DNA of 35,032 nt from JBMFVE01 sp049966155 (GTDB lineage Bacteria; Bacteroidota; Ignavibacteria; Kryptoniales; JAKASW01): positions 1 through 35,032 of the forward strand of contig JBMFVE010000017.1 in the NCBI GenBank assembly GCA_049966155.1. The letters run 5' to 3'. Of this stretch, positions 8,601-15,805 are shown in pieces (the stretch's first letter is position 1; every line of letters starts with the position of its first letter). The notes beneath the pieces were generated by a model. That model was not told the DNA's origin. It did not search any database and saw only the letters and a program-made list of their open reading frames with translations. Made by a program: the position numbers and the translations under genes.

Positions 8601-9602
8601 ATGATCGAAAATTTTAGCAAAACAGGCGGAGAAGAAACCCAATCGAGACAGGTGAGGGAGAGGTCACAAAGGAAAATCGATGTTTCTGTGGTGATTCCTT
8701 TGCTTAATGAGGAACAATCACTGATGCAATTGTCCCTGGCATTGCGAGACGTACTTGAAAGAATGAACGTCACATACGAGGTTATTTTTGTGGATGATGG
8801 GTCAACGGATAACTCGTTACAGATTCTAAGGGAAATTCATCGGAAAAATCGCAGATACAAGTATATAAGTTTTCGTCGGAACTACGGGAAATCTGCAGCT
8901 CTTTCAGTAGGATTTCAGCATGCAGCAGGAAGGTATATAGTTACTATGGATGCTGATTTGCAGGACGATCCCAACGAAATACCGAGGCTCATTCAGAAGC
9001 TTGATTCGGGTTTTGATCTTGTCAATGGGTGGAAAAAGAAACGGCGTGACCCGATTACAAAAACAATACCATCTAAACTATTTAACTTCGTGACATCAAT
9101 AACCACAGGTATAAAACTCCGTGACTTCAATTCAGGACTTAAAGCTTACCGCAGGGAAGTAACTGAAGATCTCAAGGTGGTGGGAGAAATGCATCGGTTT
9201 TTACCTGTGCTGGCACACTGGGCAGGATATAGAGTTACAGAAATTCCTGTTCAGCATCATCCGAGGAAATATGGCAAAACTAAGTTTGGCTTTAGTCGTT
9301 TCTGGCATGGCTTTCTTGACCTGATGACTGTCTTATTCACAACTCGCTACAGTAAACGCCCGCTCCACTTTTTTGGTGTGTTTGGATTGGTGAGTTTCCT
9401 GACAGGATTCCTAATTGACCTTGAATTGGCAATTGAATGGGCAATGGGGAGAACAGCAATAAGCAATCGTCCTCTTTTCATTGTTGGTGTATTGCTGATA
9501 ATTGTAGGTATTCAGTTTATTTCAATTGGCCTTCTGGGTGAAATGATAACCAGGACACAGATTAAGGAAGAATATTCAATAAAGGAAAAAGTTTGTAGCT
9601 GA
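8601..9602 (+). CDS. Family 2 glycosyltransferase, polyprenyl-phosphate type (DPM1/GtrB-like)
   Basis: This 333-residue membrane enzyme has a GT-A domain with VSVVIPLLNEE near residue 29, the nucleotide/metal motifs DDGSTD (~65-70) and DADLQDDP (~117-124), and SGLKAYR. A basic HHPRKYGKTKFG motif is typical of enzymes that load a sugar onto undecaprenyl or dolichyl phosphate. Two C-terminal hydrophobic helices (~251-273 and ~290-315) anchor it in the inner membrane. It probably moves a sugar from a nucleotide donor to a polyprenyl phosphate for surface glycan synthesis; the sugar is not predictable. No Shine-Dalgarno sequence precedes the ATG. It heads a run of three glycosyltransferase genes, with GT9 starting three bases after its stop. 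Confidence 0.92.
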   Translation: MIENFSKTGGEETQSRQVRERSQRKIDVSVVIPLLNEEQSLMQLSLALRDVLERMNVTYEVIFVDDGSTDNSLQILREIHRKNRRYKYISFRRNYGKSAALSVGFQHAAGRYIVTMDADLQDDPNEIPRLIQKLDSGFDLVNGWKKKRRDPITKTIPSKLFNFVTSITTGIKLRDFNSGLKAYRREVTEDLKVVGEMHRFLPVLAHWAGYRVTEIPVQHHPRKYGKTKFGFSRFWHGFLDLMTVLFTTRYSKRPLHFFGVFGLVSFLTGFLIDLELAIEWAMGRTAISNRPLFIVGVLLIIVGIQFISIGLLGEMITRTQIKEEYSIKEKVCS

Positions 9603-9605
9603 TAA

Positions 9606-10712
9606 ATGCCGGACAGGACAACCGTTGTTCACAGAGATTGTCGGTTCTTTCGGGGTCACGTCCCCTGTAAGCCACATAAGCAATATGGTGTCCATTGCGG
9701 TGAATGCACCTACTACGCTCCTGTAAGTCAGAGGTATTTGATTATAAAGCTCGGTGCCCTTGGTGATGTTATTCGCACAACCCCATTGTTGAGAAAGATA
9801 AGGGCTCTTGATCCAAACGCGGAAATATGGTGGGTTACATATAGCCCTGATTTTCTTCCTGACGATGTTGACCGCAAACTAAAGTTCGATGCAGCATCCA
9901 TTTTGCAAATTGAAGATGCCAGCTTTGACTATTTATTCAGCCTTGATAAGGACTATGAGGCAATATCCCTGGCCAATCGAGTCAGGGCGAGGATAAAGCG
10001 CGGGTTTATGGCAAAAGATGGGAAAACAGCACCATTCGATGAGCTTGCGGAAGGGAAATACCTTACAGGTATTTTCGATGACATTAATAAGGCAAATAAG
10101 AAAAACTACCTGGAAGAGATTTTTGAGATTTGCGGCTTTAAGTTTAATGGTGAAAGATACATACTTTCTAACTTTGCTGAAGATGGATATCAATGGGAAA
10201 TTGATCTTCCTCACCCTTTAATTGGGCTGAATACAGGATGTGGGGGGAGGTGGACAAGCCGCCTCTGGAGTGAAGATAGTTGGTCTACGGTTGCACAATC
10301 CCTTCAGGGAAAAGGATTTGGAGTAATTTTGCTGGGTGGTGAACAGGAAGACGAACGGAATAAGAGAATAGCGGCAAAGAGTGGTGCAACTTATCCCGGA
10401 TATTATCCCCTGCGCCAGTTCATAAACCTGGTCGATCAGGTGGACATGGTAATTACAGGAGTTACAATGGGGCTACACATTGCAATTGGCCTCAACAAGA
10501 AAATTGTTCTAATTAATAACATTTTTAATAAGAACGAATTTGAGCTTTATGGATTGGGTGAGATAATAGAACCAGAGAGGGAATGCAAGTGCTTTTTCAG
10601 CCCTCGCTGTGTCAATAAAGAATACTTTTGCCTTGACTACCTGAGTCCTTCAAGGGTAGTTGAAAGTGCTCTTCGGGTCATCGGTATAAAGGCAAATGCT
10701 ACAGTCAAATGA
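9606..10712 (+). CDS. Family 9 glycosyltransferase (heptosyltransferase-like) with Cys-rich ends
   Basis: This 368-residue GT-B enzyme of the lipopolysaccharide heptosyltransferase family has KLGALGDVIRTTPLL near residue 48 (acceptor-side motif). In the C-terminal domain it has GLNTGCGGRW, VILLGGEQE and TGVTMGLHIAIGLNKK, the usual donor-binding region. It has an N-terminal extension with Cys12, Cys21, Cys31 and Cys34 (DCRFFRGHVPC, then HCGEC) and a C-terminal cluster ECKCFFSPRC...C. I have seen the N-terminal block in a subset of GT9 proteins; its purpose is unknown, with metal binding a possibility. The gene starts three bases after the GT2 stop and overlaps the GT4 start by four bases, so all three are probably one transcript for an outer-surface glycan. 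Confidence 0.9.
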   Translation: MPDRTTVVHRDCRFFRGHVPCKPHKQYGVHCGECTYYAPVSQRYLIIKLGALGDVIRTTPLLRKIRALDPNAEIWWVTYSPDFLPDDVDRKLKFDAASILQIEDASFDYLFSLDKDYEAISLANRVRARIKRGFMAKDGKTAPFDELAEGKYLTGIFDDINKANKKNYLEEIFEICGFKFNGERYILSNFAEDGYQWEIDLPHPLIGLNTGCGGRWTSRLWSEDSWSTVAQSLQGKGFGVILLGGEQEDERNKRIAAKSGATYPGYYPLRQFINLVDQVDMVITGVTMGLHIAIGLNKKIVLINNIFNKNEFELYGLGEIIEPERECKCFFSPRCVNKEYFCLDYLSPSRVVESALRVIGIKANATVK

Positions 10713-11926
10713 AAATCGTAATTGTCAGCACTGCTTACCCGCTGCGCGGTGGGATAGCACACTATGTCTACCTTTTATACAAACACCTCTCAAATAGGCA
10801 TCAGGTATCGGTCGTTACATTCAAAAGACAATATCCGAAAATACTTTTTCCGGGGAAGTCGCAGGAAGAAAAAAGCGGAGAAGGTTTTATAATTCCAAGC
10901 GTTGCATTGATGGATTCAGTAAATCCTCTGACCTGGATTAAAACAGGTAAATATGTAGCTTCTCTTCTTCCCAATCTGGTGATTTTCAAATATTGGATCC
11001 CCTTTTTTGCTCCTCTTTTCGGAACGGTCGCCCGAATTTCGAAAAAATTATCTGGTTGCAAAGTATTATTTATATGTGACAATGTTGTTCCTCATGAAGG
11101 AACGCCGGTGGATCGGNNNNNNNNTTCGAAAAAATTATCTGGTTGCAAAGTATTATTTATATGTGACAATGTTGTTCCTCATGAAGGAACGCCGGTGGAT
11201 CGCTTCCTGACAAAGTGGGCGTTCAAACCGGTTGATTTCTTCATTGTCCAGTCAAAGTCCGTAGAAAAGGATTTACTCGCTCTTATGAGAAATCCTGTTT
11301 ATAGAAACGTGCCCCATCCTGTGTATGAGATATTCGGAGAGTCAATTAGCAGAAAGGTTGCGCGGAAAGAGCTTGGATTCAATGAAAACGAAAAGGTCGC
11401 GTTATTTTTTGGATTCATCAGGGCTTACAAGGGACTGAAAGTCCTCCTTGAAGCAATGCCGGTTGTCCTTAAGAATGTTAATTTAAAGCTCCTTGTTGTT
11501 GGAGAATTTTATGAAGATCCGAAACCGTATATCGATTTTATTAAGGAGCATGGTTTAGTGGGGAACGTAATCCTCATCGATAAATATGTTCCAAACAGAG
11601 ATGTTGCGCTTTATTTTTCTGCTGCAGATCTCGTCGTTTTACCATATGTCAGCGCAACTCAGAGCGGAATCGTGCAAATAGCGTACAATTTCGGCATTCC
11701 GGTTATTGTGACAGATGTGGGTGGACTTAGCGAAGTTGTAACCGATGGTGTCAGTGGCTACGTGGTTGAACCCAATTCACCGATAACTCTTGCAGATGCT
11801 ATCGTTAAGTTCTACTCAAACGACAATGCTGCCAGATTGAAACGCGGTGCTCAGATGCAGAAGGAAAAATACAGCTGGGAAAATTTGGTTAAGGCAATAG
11901 AAAGCTTCGTTCAGGATTTTAGTTGA
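10709..11926 (+). CDS. Family 4 glycosyltransferase, interrupted by an assembly gap with duplicated flanks
   Basis: This is a GT-B retaining glycosyltransferase. The N-terminal acceptor domain begins MKIVIVSTAYPLRGGIAHY. The C-terminal domain has FFGFIRAYKGLKVLLEA, LLVVGEF and the donor-site run SGIVQIAYNFGIPVIVTDVGG. As given, the frame has 405 codons, but 87 bases (29 codons) are an artefact: 78 bp are repeated exactly on both sides of eight Ns. Removing one copy, the extra G and the Ns leaves a continuous frame of 376 residues, a normal size for the family. The start overlaps the GT9 stop (ATGA). The role is sugar addition to a surface glycan or lipid; donor and acceptor are unknown. Confidence 0.9.
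   Translation: MKIVIVSTAYPLRGGIAHYVYLLYKHLSNRHQVSVVTFKRQYPKILFPGKSQEEKSGEGFIIPSVALMDSVNPLTWIKTGKYVASLLPNLVIFKYWIPFFAPLFGTVARISKKLSGCKVLFICDNVVPHEGTPVDRXXXSKKLSGCKVLFICDNVVPHEGTPVDRFLTKWAFKPVDFFIVQSKSVEKDLLALMRNPVYRNVPHPVYEIFGESISRKVARKELGFNENEKVALFFGFIRAYKGLKVLLEAMPVVLKNVNLKLLVVGEFYEDPKPYIDFIKEHGLVGNVILIDKYVPNRDVALYFSAADLVVLPYVSATQSGIVQIAYNFGIPVIVTDVGGLSEVVTDGVSGYVVEPNSPITLADAIVKFYSNDNAARLKRGAQMQKEKYSWENLVKAIESFVQDFS
11038..11115 (+). repeat. First copy of a 78-bp exact duplication (contig overlap)
   Basis: These 78 bases, starting TTCGAAAAAATTATC and ending GGTGGATCG, recur without change at 11125-11202. Both copies translate in the same frame (SKKLSGCKVLF to GTPVDR). The placement on each side of the N run points to unmerged contig ends, not to biology. 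Confidence 0.97.
11117..11124. other. Assembly gap of eight Ns
   Basis: Eight unknown bases join two contigs whose ends overlap by 78 bp. The true gap is therefore probably negative, and the bases do not exist in the genome. One base, G11116, is the only difference at the join: it follows copy 1, while C11203 follows copy 2. Confidence 0.97.
11125..11202 (+). repeat. Second copy of the 78-bp exact duplication
   Basis: Identical to 11038-11115. The coding sequence continues naturally from this copy into FLTKWAFKPVDFF, while copy 1 continues naturally from the upstream sequence, as expected when one genomic locus has been written twice. Confidence 0.97.
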
Positions 11927-12005
11927 ATCCTGTTTTGCTGCTAAATTACGCAATTCTCTGCAGCTTTTCATTGATTCACTATCGATGCTTAGTTAATTTA
12001 GCTCA

Positions 12006-12839
12006 ATGGAAACACAAACCAAGGAACTTGCCATAAATCCGGGGCTGGTTAAGAAATTTCTCATAGAATTTATAAGGGAAGAGACTGTTAAAGCAGGATT
12101 TAAAAAACTGGTGGTTGGAATCTCTGGTGGAGTTGATTCTGCCTTAGCTGCAGCTCTGGCCGCTGAGGCTCTCGGTGAGAAAAATGTGATAGGTATCATA
12201 CTTCCTTATAAAGAAACCAACCCCGAAAGTATATCAGATGCAAATCTCTTTGCATCAAAATTCAGGATCAGGTATGAGACTGTCGACATTACTTCGGCAG
12301 CAGAGCCTCTTATTTTTTTAGATCCCTCTATGAATAAAGTTAGAAGGGGGAATATCCTCTCACGCCTTCGAATGATAGTTTTGTATGATAGATCTGCAAA
12401 GGAAAACGCCCTCGTGCTCGGAACAAGTAACAAGACTGAACTCCTTCTTGGTTATGGGACATTGTTTGGTGACATGGCACATGCAATCAATCCGCTTGGT
12501 GACCTTTACAAGACGCAGGTCTGGCAGCTGGCGGAGTTCGTAGGCATTCCAGAAAAAATTGTGAAAAAGAAGCCAAGCGCTGATTTGTGGCTTGGCCAAA
12601 CTGACGAGGACGAACTGGGGCATAGTTATGCAGAGATAGATGCAGCTCTTTACCTCCTTGTTGATCAGAGAATGACACCGGAGGAGGTGATAGCGGCCGG
12701 CCACAGCACACGACTCGTTAATGACCTTGTTAAAATGATTGTTCGAAGTCAGTTTAAGAGGAGGCCCCCCCTAATTGCCAAGATCAGTCCGAGAACCATA
12801 AATATCGATTTCAGATACCTTAGAGATTGGGGAGTGTAG
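12006..12839 (+). CDS. nadE: NH3-dependent NAD+ synthetase
   Basis: This 277-residue enzyme makes NAD+ from deamido-NAD+, ATP and ammonia, the last step of NAD biosynthesis. The PP-loop GISGGVDS is at residues 38-45. Further family signatures are LVLGTSNKTELLLGYGT, DMAHAINPLGDLYKTQVWQLA and KKKPSADLWLGQTDEDELG. No N-terminal glutaminase domain is present, so ammonia, not glutamine, is the expected nitrogen source. No Shine-Dalgarno sequence is visible. The stop codon overlaps the rsmI start by one base, so nadE and rsmI are probably translated from one message. Confidence 0.96.
   Translation: METQTKELAINPGLVKKFLIEFIREETVKAGFKKLVVGISGGVDSALAAALAAEALGEKNVIGIILPYKETNPESISDANLFASKFRIRYETVDITSAAEPLIFLDPSMNKVRRGNILSRLRMIVLYDRSAKENALVLGTSNKTELLLGYGTLFGDMAHAINPLGDLYKTQVWQLAEFVGIPEKIVKKKPSADLWLGQTDEDELGHSYAEIDAALYLLVDQRMTPEEVIAAGHSTRLVNDLVKMIVRSQFKRRPPLIAKISPRTINIDFRYLRDWGV
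12829..12834 (+). promoter_or_regulatory. Ribosome binding site that fixes the rsmI start
   Basis: GGGGAG inside the end of nadE lies four bases before the GTG at 12839. It supports that GTG over the in-frame TTG at 12827, which lacks such a site. Confidence 0.6.
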
Positions 12840-13525
12840 TGGGTGACAGAGAGCCAGGCAAGCTCTACGTTGTAGCAGTTCCAATTGGAAATCTGGGTGA
12901 CATTACCTTTCGGGCAATCGACACACTGAAATCAGTAAGCTTTATTGCTGCCGAAGATACGAGAACGAGTTCTATACTTCTGAGACATTATGGAATTTCC
13001 AGGCCGCTTTTGAGTTTTCATAGTTACTCAACTCAAGAACGTTTGGAAGAGATAGTTAATAAAATCCTGAATGGTGAAAGTGCAGCTTTGATAACTGATG
13101 CAGGTACGCCCGGGATATCTGATCCAGGTTATGTGCTCGTCAACAGTGTACTCCGGCATGGATGCGATGTCGTTCCAATCCCCGGTCCTACTGCTTTAAT
13201 TACCGCTCTTAGTGCAAGCGGATTACGCACTGACCGGTTTGTCTTTGAAGGGTTTCTTCCTTTAAAGAAGGGAAGAAAAACAAAGCTCATGCGTTTAGCT
13301 GAAGAGACGCGCACAATTGTTATATATGAATCAACGCACAGAATTGAACGTACACTTGAAGAATTGCTGAATGCTTTTGGAGACAGGAAGTGTGTTGTTG
13401 CAAGAGAGCTGACAAAAATTCATGAAACTTTTTATCGGGGGAGTATCTCAACTGTGTTAGCTAAGCTGAAGCAAGATGTGAAAAAGGGCGAATTTGTAAT
13501 AATTGTTGAAGGGAAAGAAAATTGA
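12839..13525 (+). CDS. rsmI: 16S rRNA (cytidine-1402 2'-O)-methyltransferase
   Basis: This 228-residue SAM-dependent tetrapyrrole-methylase-fold enzyme 2'-O-methylates C1402 in the decoding centre of 16S rRNA. Diagnostic motifs are GKLYVVAVPIGNLGDITFRA, AAEDTRTS, LLSFHSYS, ALITDAGTPGISDPG, PIPGPTALITALSASG and the FEGFLPLKKGRK segment. The protein is shorter than the ~286-residue E. coli enzyme and lacks its C-terminal extension, which is common outside Proteobacteria. The GTG start is chosen because it overlaps the nadE stop by one base and has GGGGAG upstream. The stop overlaps the next gene by four bases. Confidence 0.95.
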   Translation: MGDREPGKLYVVAVPIGNLGDITFRAIDTLKSVSFIAAEDTRTSSILLRHYGISRPLLSFHSYSTQERLEEIVNKILNGESAALITDAGTPGISDPGYVLVNSVLRHGCDVVPIPGPTALITALSASGLRTDRFVFEGFLPLKKGRKTKLMRLAEETRTIVIYESTHRIERTLEELLNAFGDRKCVVARELTKIHETFYRGSISTVLAKLKQDVKKGEFVIIVEGKEN

Positions 13526-14199
13526 TTAGTCTCATTCCTTCGTGGATAGAGATGGGATTTAAGAGATTAATTGATCCCCTTGCTCGTTTTCTGGGGCAAA
13601 GGAATGCCAATCCGAACTGGTTGACAACATTGGGGTTTGTTCTTAGCGGCTTTTGTGGTTATGAAATTGCAAATGGTCAATTGGTACTCGGTGGAGTTCT
13701 TGTGCTGGTTGCCGGATTGTTCGACACTATAGATGGAGCTGTTGCAAGAAAAACCGGGCGCGTTACGCGCTTTGGCGCCCTATATGATTCAACAATGGAC
13801 AGATATTCAGAGGTAACGGTTTTCTTTGGAATAGGTTTCTATTTAATTGAGCACCATTTTTATTTAACATCTGTGATGGCAGTTTTTGCAATAGGCGGAT
13901 CAATTATGGTTAGCTATGTAAGAGCACGTGCTGAAGGGTTAGGGTTCAAGGCTAATGTTGGCCTGGCGCGCAGACAGGAGAGGGTCGTAATTCTCGGGCT
14001 TGGTTTGCTCCTGAATATTTTTAACGACTTCTGGAATTCGGTATTTAAGGGGGTGATGGAAATGGTCTTCGGGAATGGGATGGCATATCCACCACTGTCT
14101 TTAGCAGCAGCGGTTTCCTTACTGGCTTTCCTAACTAACATCACCGCAATTCAGAGACTTTACTATGTTAAAAAGCAATTCGAGAATGAAAATAAATAA
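13522..14199 (+). CDS. CDP-alcohol phosphatidyltransferase family protein
   Basis: This 225-residue integral membrane enzyme joins a CDP-diacylglycerol-type donor to an alcohol in phospholipid synthesis. The CDP-alcohol signature D-x2-DG-x2-AR-x8-G-x3-D-x3-D is visible as FDTIDGAVARK then FGALYDSTMDR, about residues 68-95. Several hydrophobic helices follow. The pattern is closest, by eye, to phosphatidylinositol-phosphate synthase-like enzymes, but phosphatidylglycerophosphate synthase cannot be excluded. The start is TTG, overlapping the rsmI stop (TTGA), with GAAGGG seven to eight bases upstream; the first ATG is ten codons further in and would remove part of the amphipathic N-terminus. 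Confidence 0.88.
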   Translation: MISLIPSWIEMGFKRLIDPLARFLGQRNANPNWLTTLGFVLSGFCGYEIANGQLVLGGVLVLVAGLFDTIDGAVARKTGRVTRFGALYDSTMDRYSEVTVFFGIGFYLIEHHFYLTSVMAVFAIGGSIMVSYVRARAEGLGFKANVGLARRQERVVILGLGLLLNIFNDFWNSVFKGVMEMVFGNGMAYPPLSLAAAVSLLAFLTNITAIQRLYYVKKQFENENK

Positions 14200-14343
14200 A
14201 CGCTTTCGTGTCCTTGCATAGTGTAAGGATGTCAGAGGCACCTTTAAATTTTTTGGAACAGGGTTATCTCTCTAATTTAAATTAAACCTGAAGTAAATAA
14301 CTGCTTCCAGTGTCCTGTAAATCAGATGGAAACTTAAGCAAAT

Positions 14344-14943
14344 ATGAAAGATAGTGAGCGTAAAAGGAGGGCTCAGGAAGATGCACTCATGGTCAAAAGA
14401 GCAGTTGCCGGCGACCAGGCCGCTTACAAAGCCCTGATTAAGAGATATAAGATTCCCATTTCCCAAATCGTTTATAGAATCATCAGGGATAAGAGAGAAG
14501 TTGAAGATTTAACACAGGAAGTTTTTATTAAAGCATTTCAGCATCTTCCGGATTTTAAGTATGACAATCAGTTTGCGTCATGGCTTTTCAAAATTGCCAA
14601 CAACCATTGCCTGGATCACATACGAAAGAAAAAACTGCATATATATTCCATACATGAGATGCAATTTTCAAATGAAGATGAATCAGAGTTCGAAATTCCA
14701 GATTCCACTTATGAACCAGATCTTCAAATGTTGCGTGAGCAGAAATCAAAATTGATAAAAAATGCAATTAATTCCCTCCCTGAAAAATATCGTAAAGTAA
14801 TTATTCTCAGGCATCACGAAGAAATGAGCTATGAAGAAATTGCCCGGGAAATGAAATTGCCCGTTAATACAATTAAGGTGCATCTTTACAGGGCTCGGGA
14901 AATGCTTTATAAATATCTGAAAGATAGAATAAAGAATTATTGA
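14344..14943 (+). CDS. ECF-type RNA polymerase sigma factor
   Basis: This 199-residue sigma-70-family factor holds only regions 2 and 4. Region 2 (~27-98) has DLTQEVFIKAFQHL for core binding and FASWLFKIANNHCLDHIRKKK for -10 recognition. A short acidic linker follows, then region 4 (~140-190) with LPEKYRKVIILRHHEEMSYEEIA and the helix-turn-helix VNTIKVHLYRARE. No zinc-finger anti-sigma gene is adjacent. The next gene, 34 bases downstream, encodes an exported toast_rack-like protein that may be a target or partner. The upstream gap (144 bases) contains GGAAC at 14254, the classic ECF -35 core, but no convincing -10 partner. Confidence 0.94.
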   Translation: MKDSERKRRAQEDALMVKRAVAGDQAAYKALIKRYKIPISQIVYRIIRDKREVEDLTQEVFIKAFQHLPDFKYDNQFASWLFKIANNHCLDHIRKKKLHIYSIHEMQFSNEDESEFEIPDSTYEPDLQMLREQKSKLIKNAINSLPEKYRKVIILRHHEEMSYEEIAREMKLPVNTIKVHLYRAREMLYKYLKDRIKNY

Positions 14944-14977
14944 AACATATTTTGCTGGATATCGTAATATTTCGTGT

Positions 14978-15805
14978 ATGAAGCCACTTATATTTGTACT
15001 GCTGTCTTTTTCTCTGGCATTTTCACAGAGTAAGGAATTCAAGGCAGATGAGGAGCTGCTGGGTGCAACCAGCATTGACGCCCGAATAAATCTTGGGCTG
15101 GTGGAGATGCAATTGCGAAGGACGGAAGAATCTGGTAAGGCTTTTAAAGTTGACTACAGCTACCCTCAGGAGAGCAAGCCTCCCGAACTATATTATGAGG
15201 TGAGCTACGGCAAGGGATACTTCAGATTCTCAAATGATCACAACAGTGTTAGCCTGTTCGGACTCAAGAGCCGCAAGAACAATGCATATATTGAGCTCAG
15301 CCGCAGTGTCCCGCTTTCCCTTGAGCTCAACCTTGGAGTATGCAATGGCAATATTGATCTCGGTGGAATGAAGCTAAGGAGAGCAGATATATCAACAGGT
15401 GTCAGCAGCTTGCATCTCAATTTTTCAGAGCCAAATCAAATTCGTGCTGAGGTTATAAGAATTAAAGGTGGTGTTTCAAGTATTGATGTTTCAAATCTGG
15501 CTAATGCCAATGCTTCCAGAATTGAATACAGTGGTGGAGTTGGTTCTGCCAAACTCGATTTTGGTGGGAAGCTTCAGGGTGACTGCAGTGCAAGGATAGA
15601 AACAGGCCTTGGATCTATAGAAATACTTGTTCCAGGAAATATGTCTGTGACGATAAGAACGCCTGAATCTTTTTTAACTGGCATTGATGTTCAAGGATTT
15701 TTCTCAGAAGGGAAAGGGATTTATCGCTCGAAAGAGACAGGCGGTCCGCATCTTGATATTAGAATTGAATCGGCCTTTGGAAGCGTGAGTGTCAAGGCTT
15801 ACTGA
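14978..15805 (+). CDS. Exported toast_rack / DUF4097-like protein
   Basis: This 275-residue protein has a signal peptide ending near AFSQ (residue 17). The mature part consists of repeating short beta strands with Gly turns (ARINLGLVEMQLRR, SVPLSLELNLGVCNGNIDLGG, GVGSAKLDFGG, LGSIEILVPGNMSVTIR). This resembles the right-handed, ladder-like fold of toast_rack and LiaF/DUF4097 C-terminal domains, associated elsewhere with envelope stress sensing. Family membership is judged from the pattern, not a search. Its position just after an ECF sigma gene suggests co-transcription. Its 3' end overlaps the convergent GH57 gene by seven bases. Confidence 0.78.
   Translation: MKPLIFVLLSFSLAFSQSKEFKADEELLGATSIDARINLGLVEMQLRRTEESGKAFKVDYSYPQESKPPELYYEVSYGKGYFRFSNDHNSVSLFGLKSRKNNAYIELSRSVPLSLELNLGVCNGNIDLGGMKLRRADISTGVSSLHLNFSEPNQIRAEVIRIKGGVSSIDVSNLANANASRIEYSGGVGSAKLDFGGKLQGDCSARIETGLGSIEILVPGNMSVTIRTPESFLTGIDVQGFFSEGKGIYRSKETGGPHLDIRIESAFGSVSVKAY

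Noticed and set aside
8510..8773. Minus-strand frame overlapping the start of the GT2 gene
   Set aside because: It overlaps a clear glycosyltransferase start and shows no signal, motif or ribosome site.
11038..11202. Direct repeat read as a biological tandem duplication
   Set aside because: The copies are identical and sit exactly on both sides of an N run, which points to an assembly overlap.
14942..14955. GAAACATATTTTGC as another copy of the GAAACA-NN-TGTTTC motif
   Set aside because: Only half of the palindrome matches; it is not convincing as a site of the same regulator.
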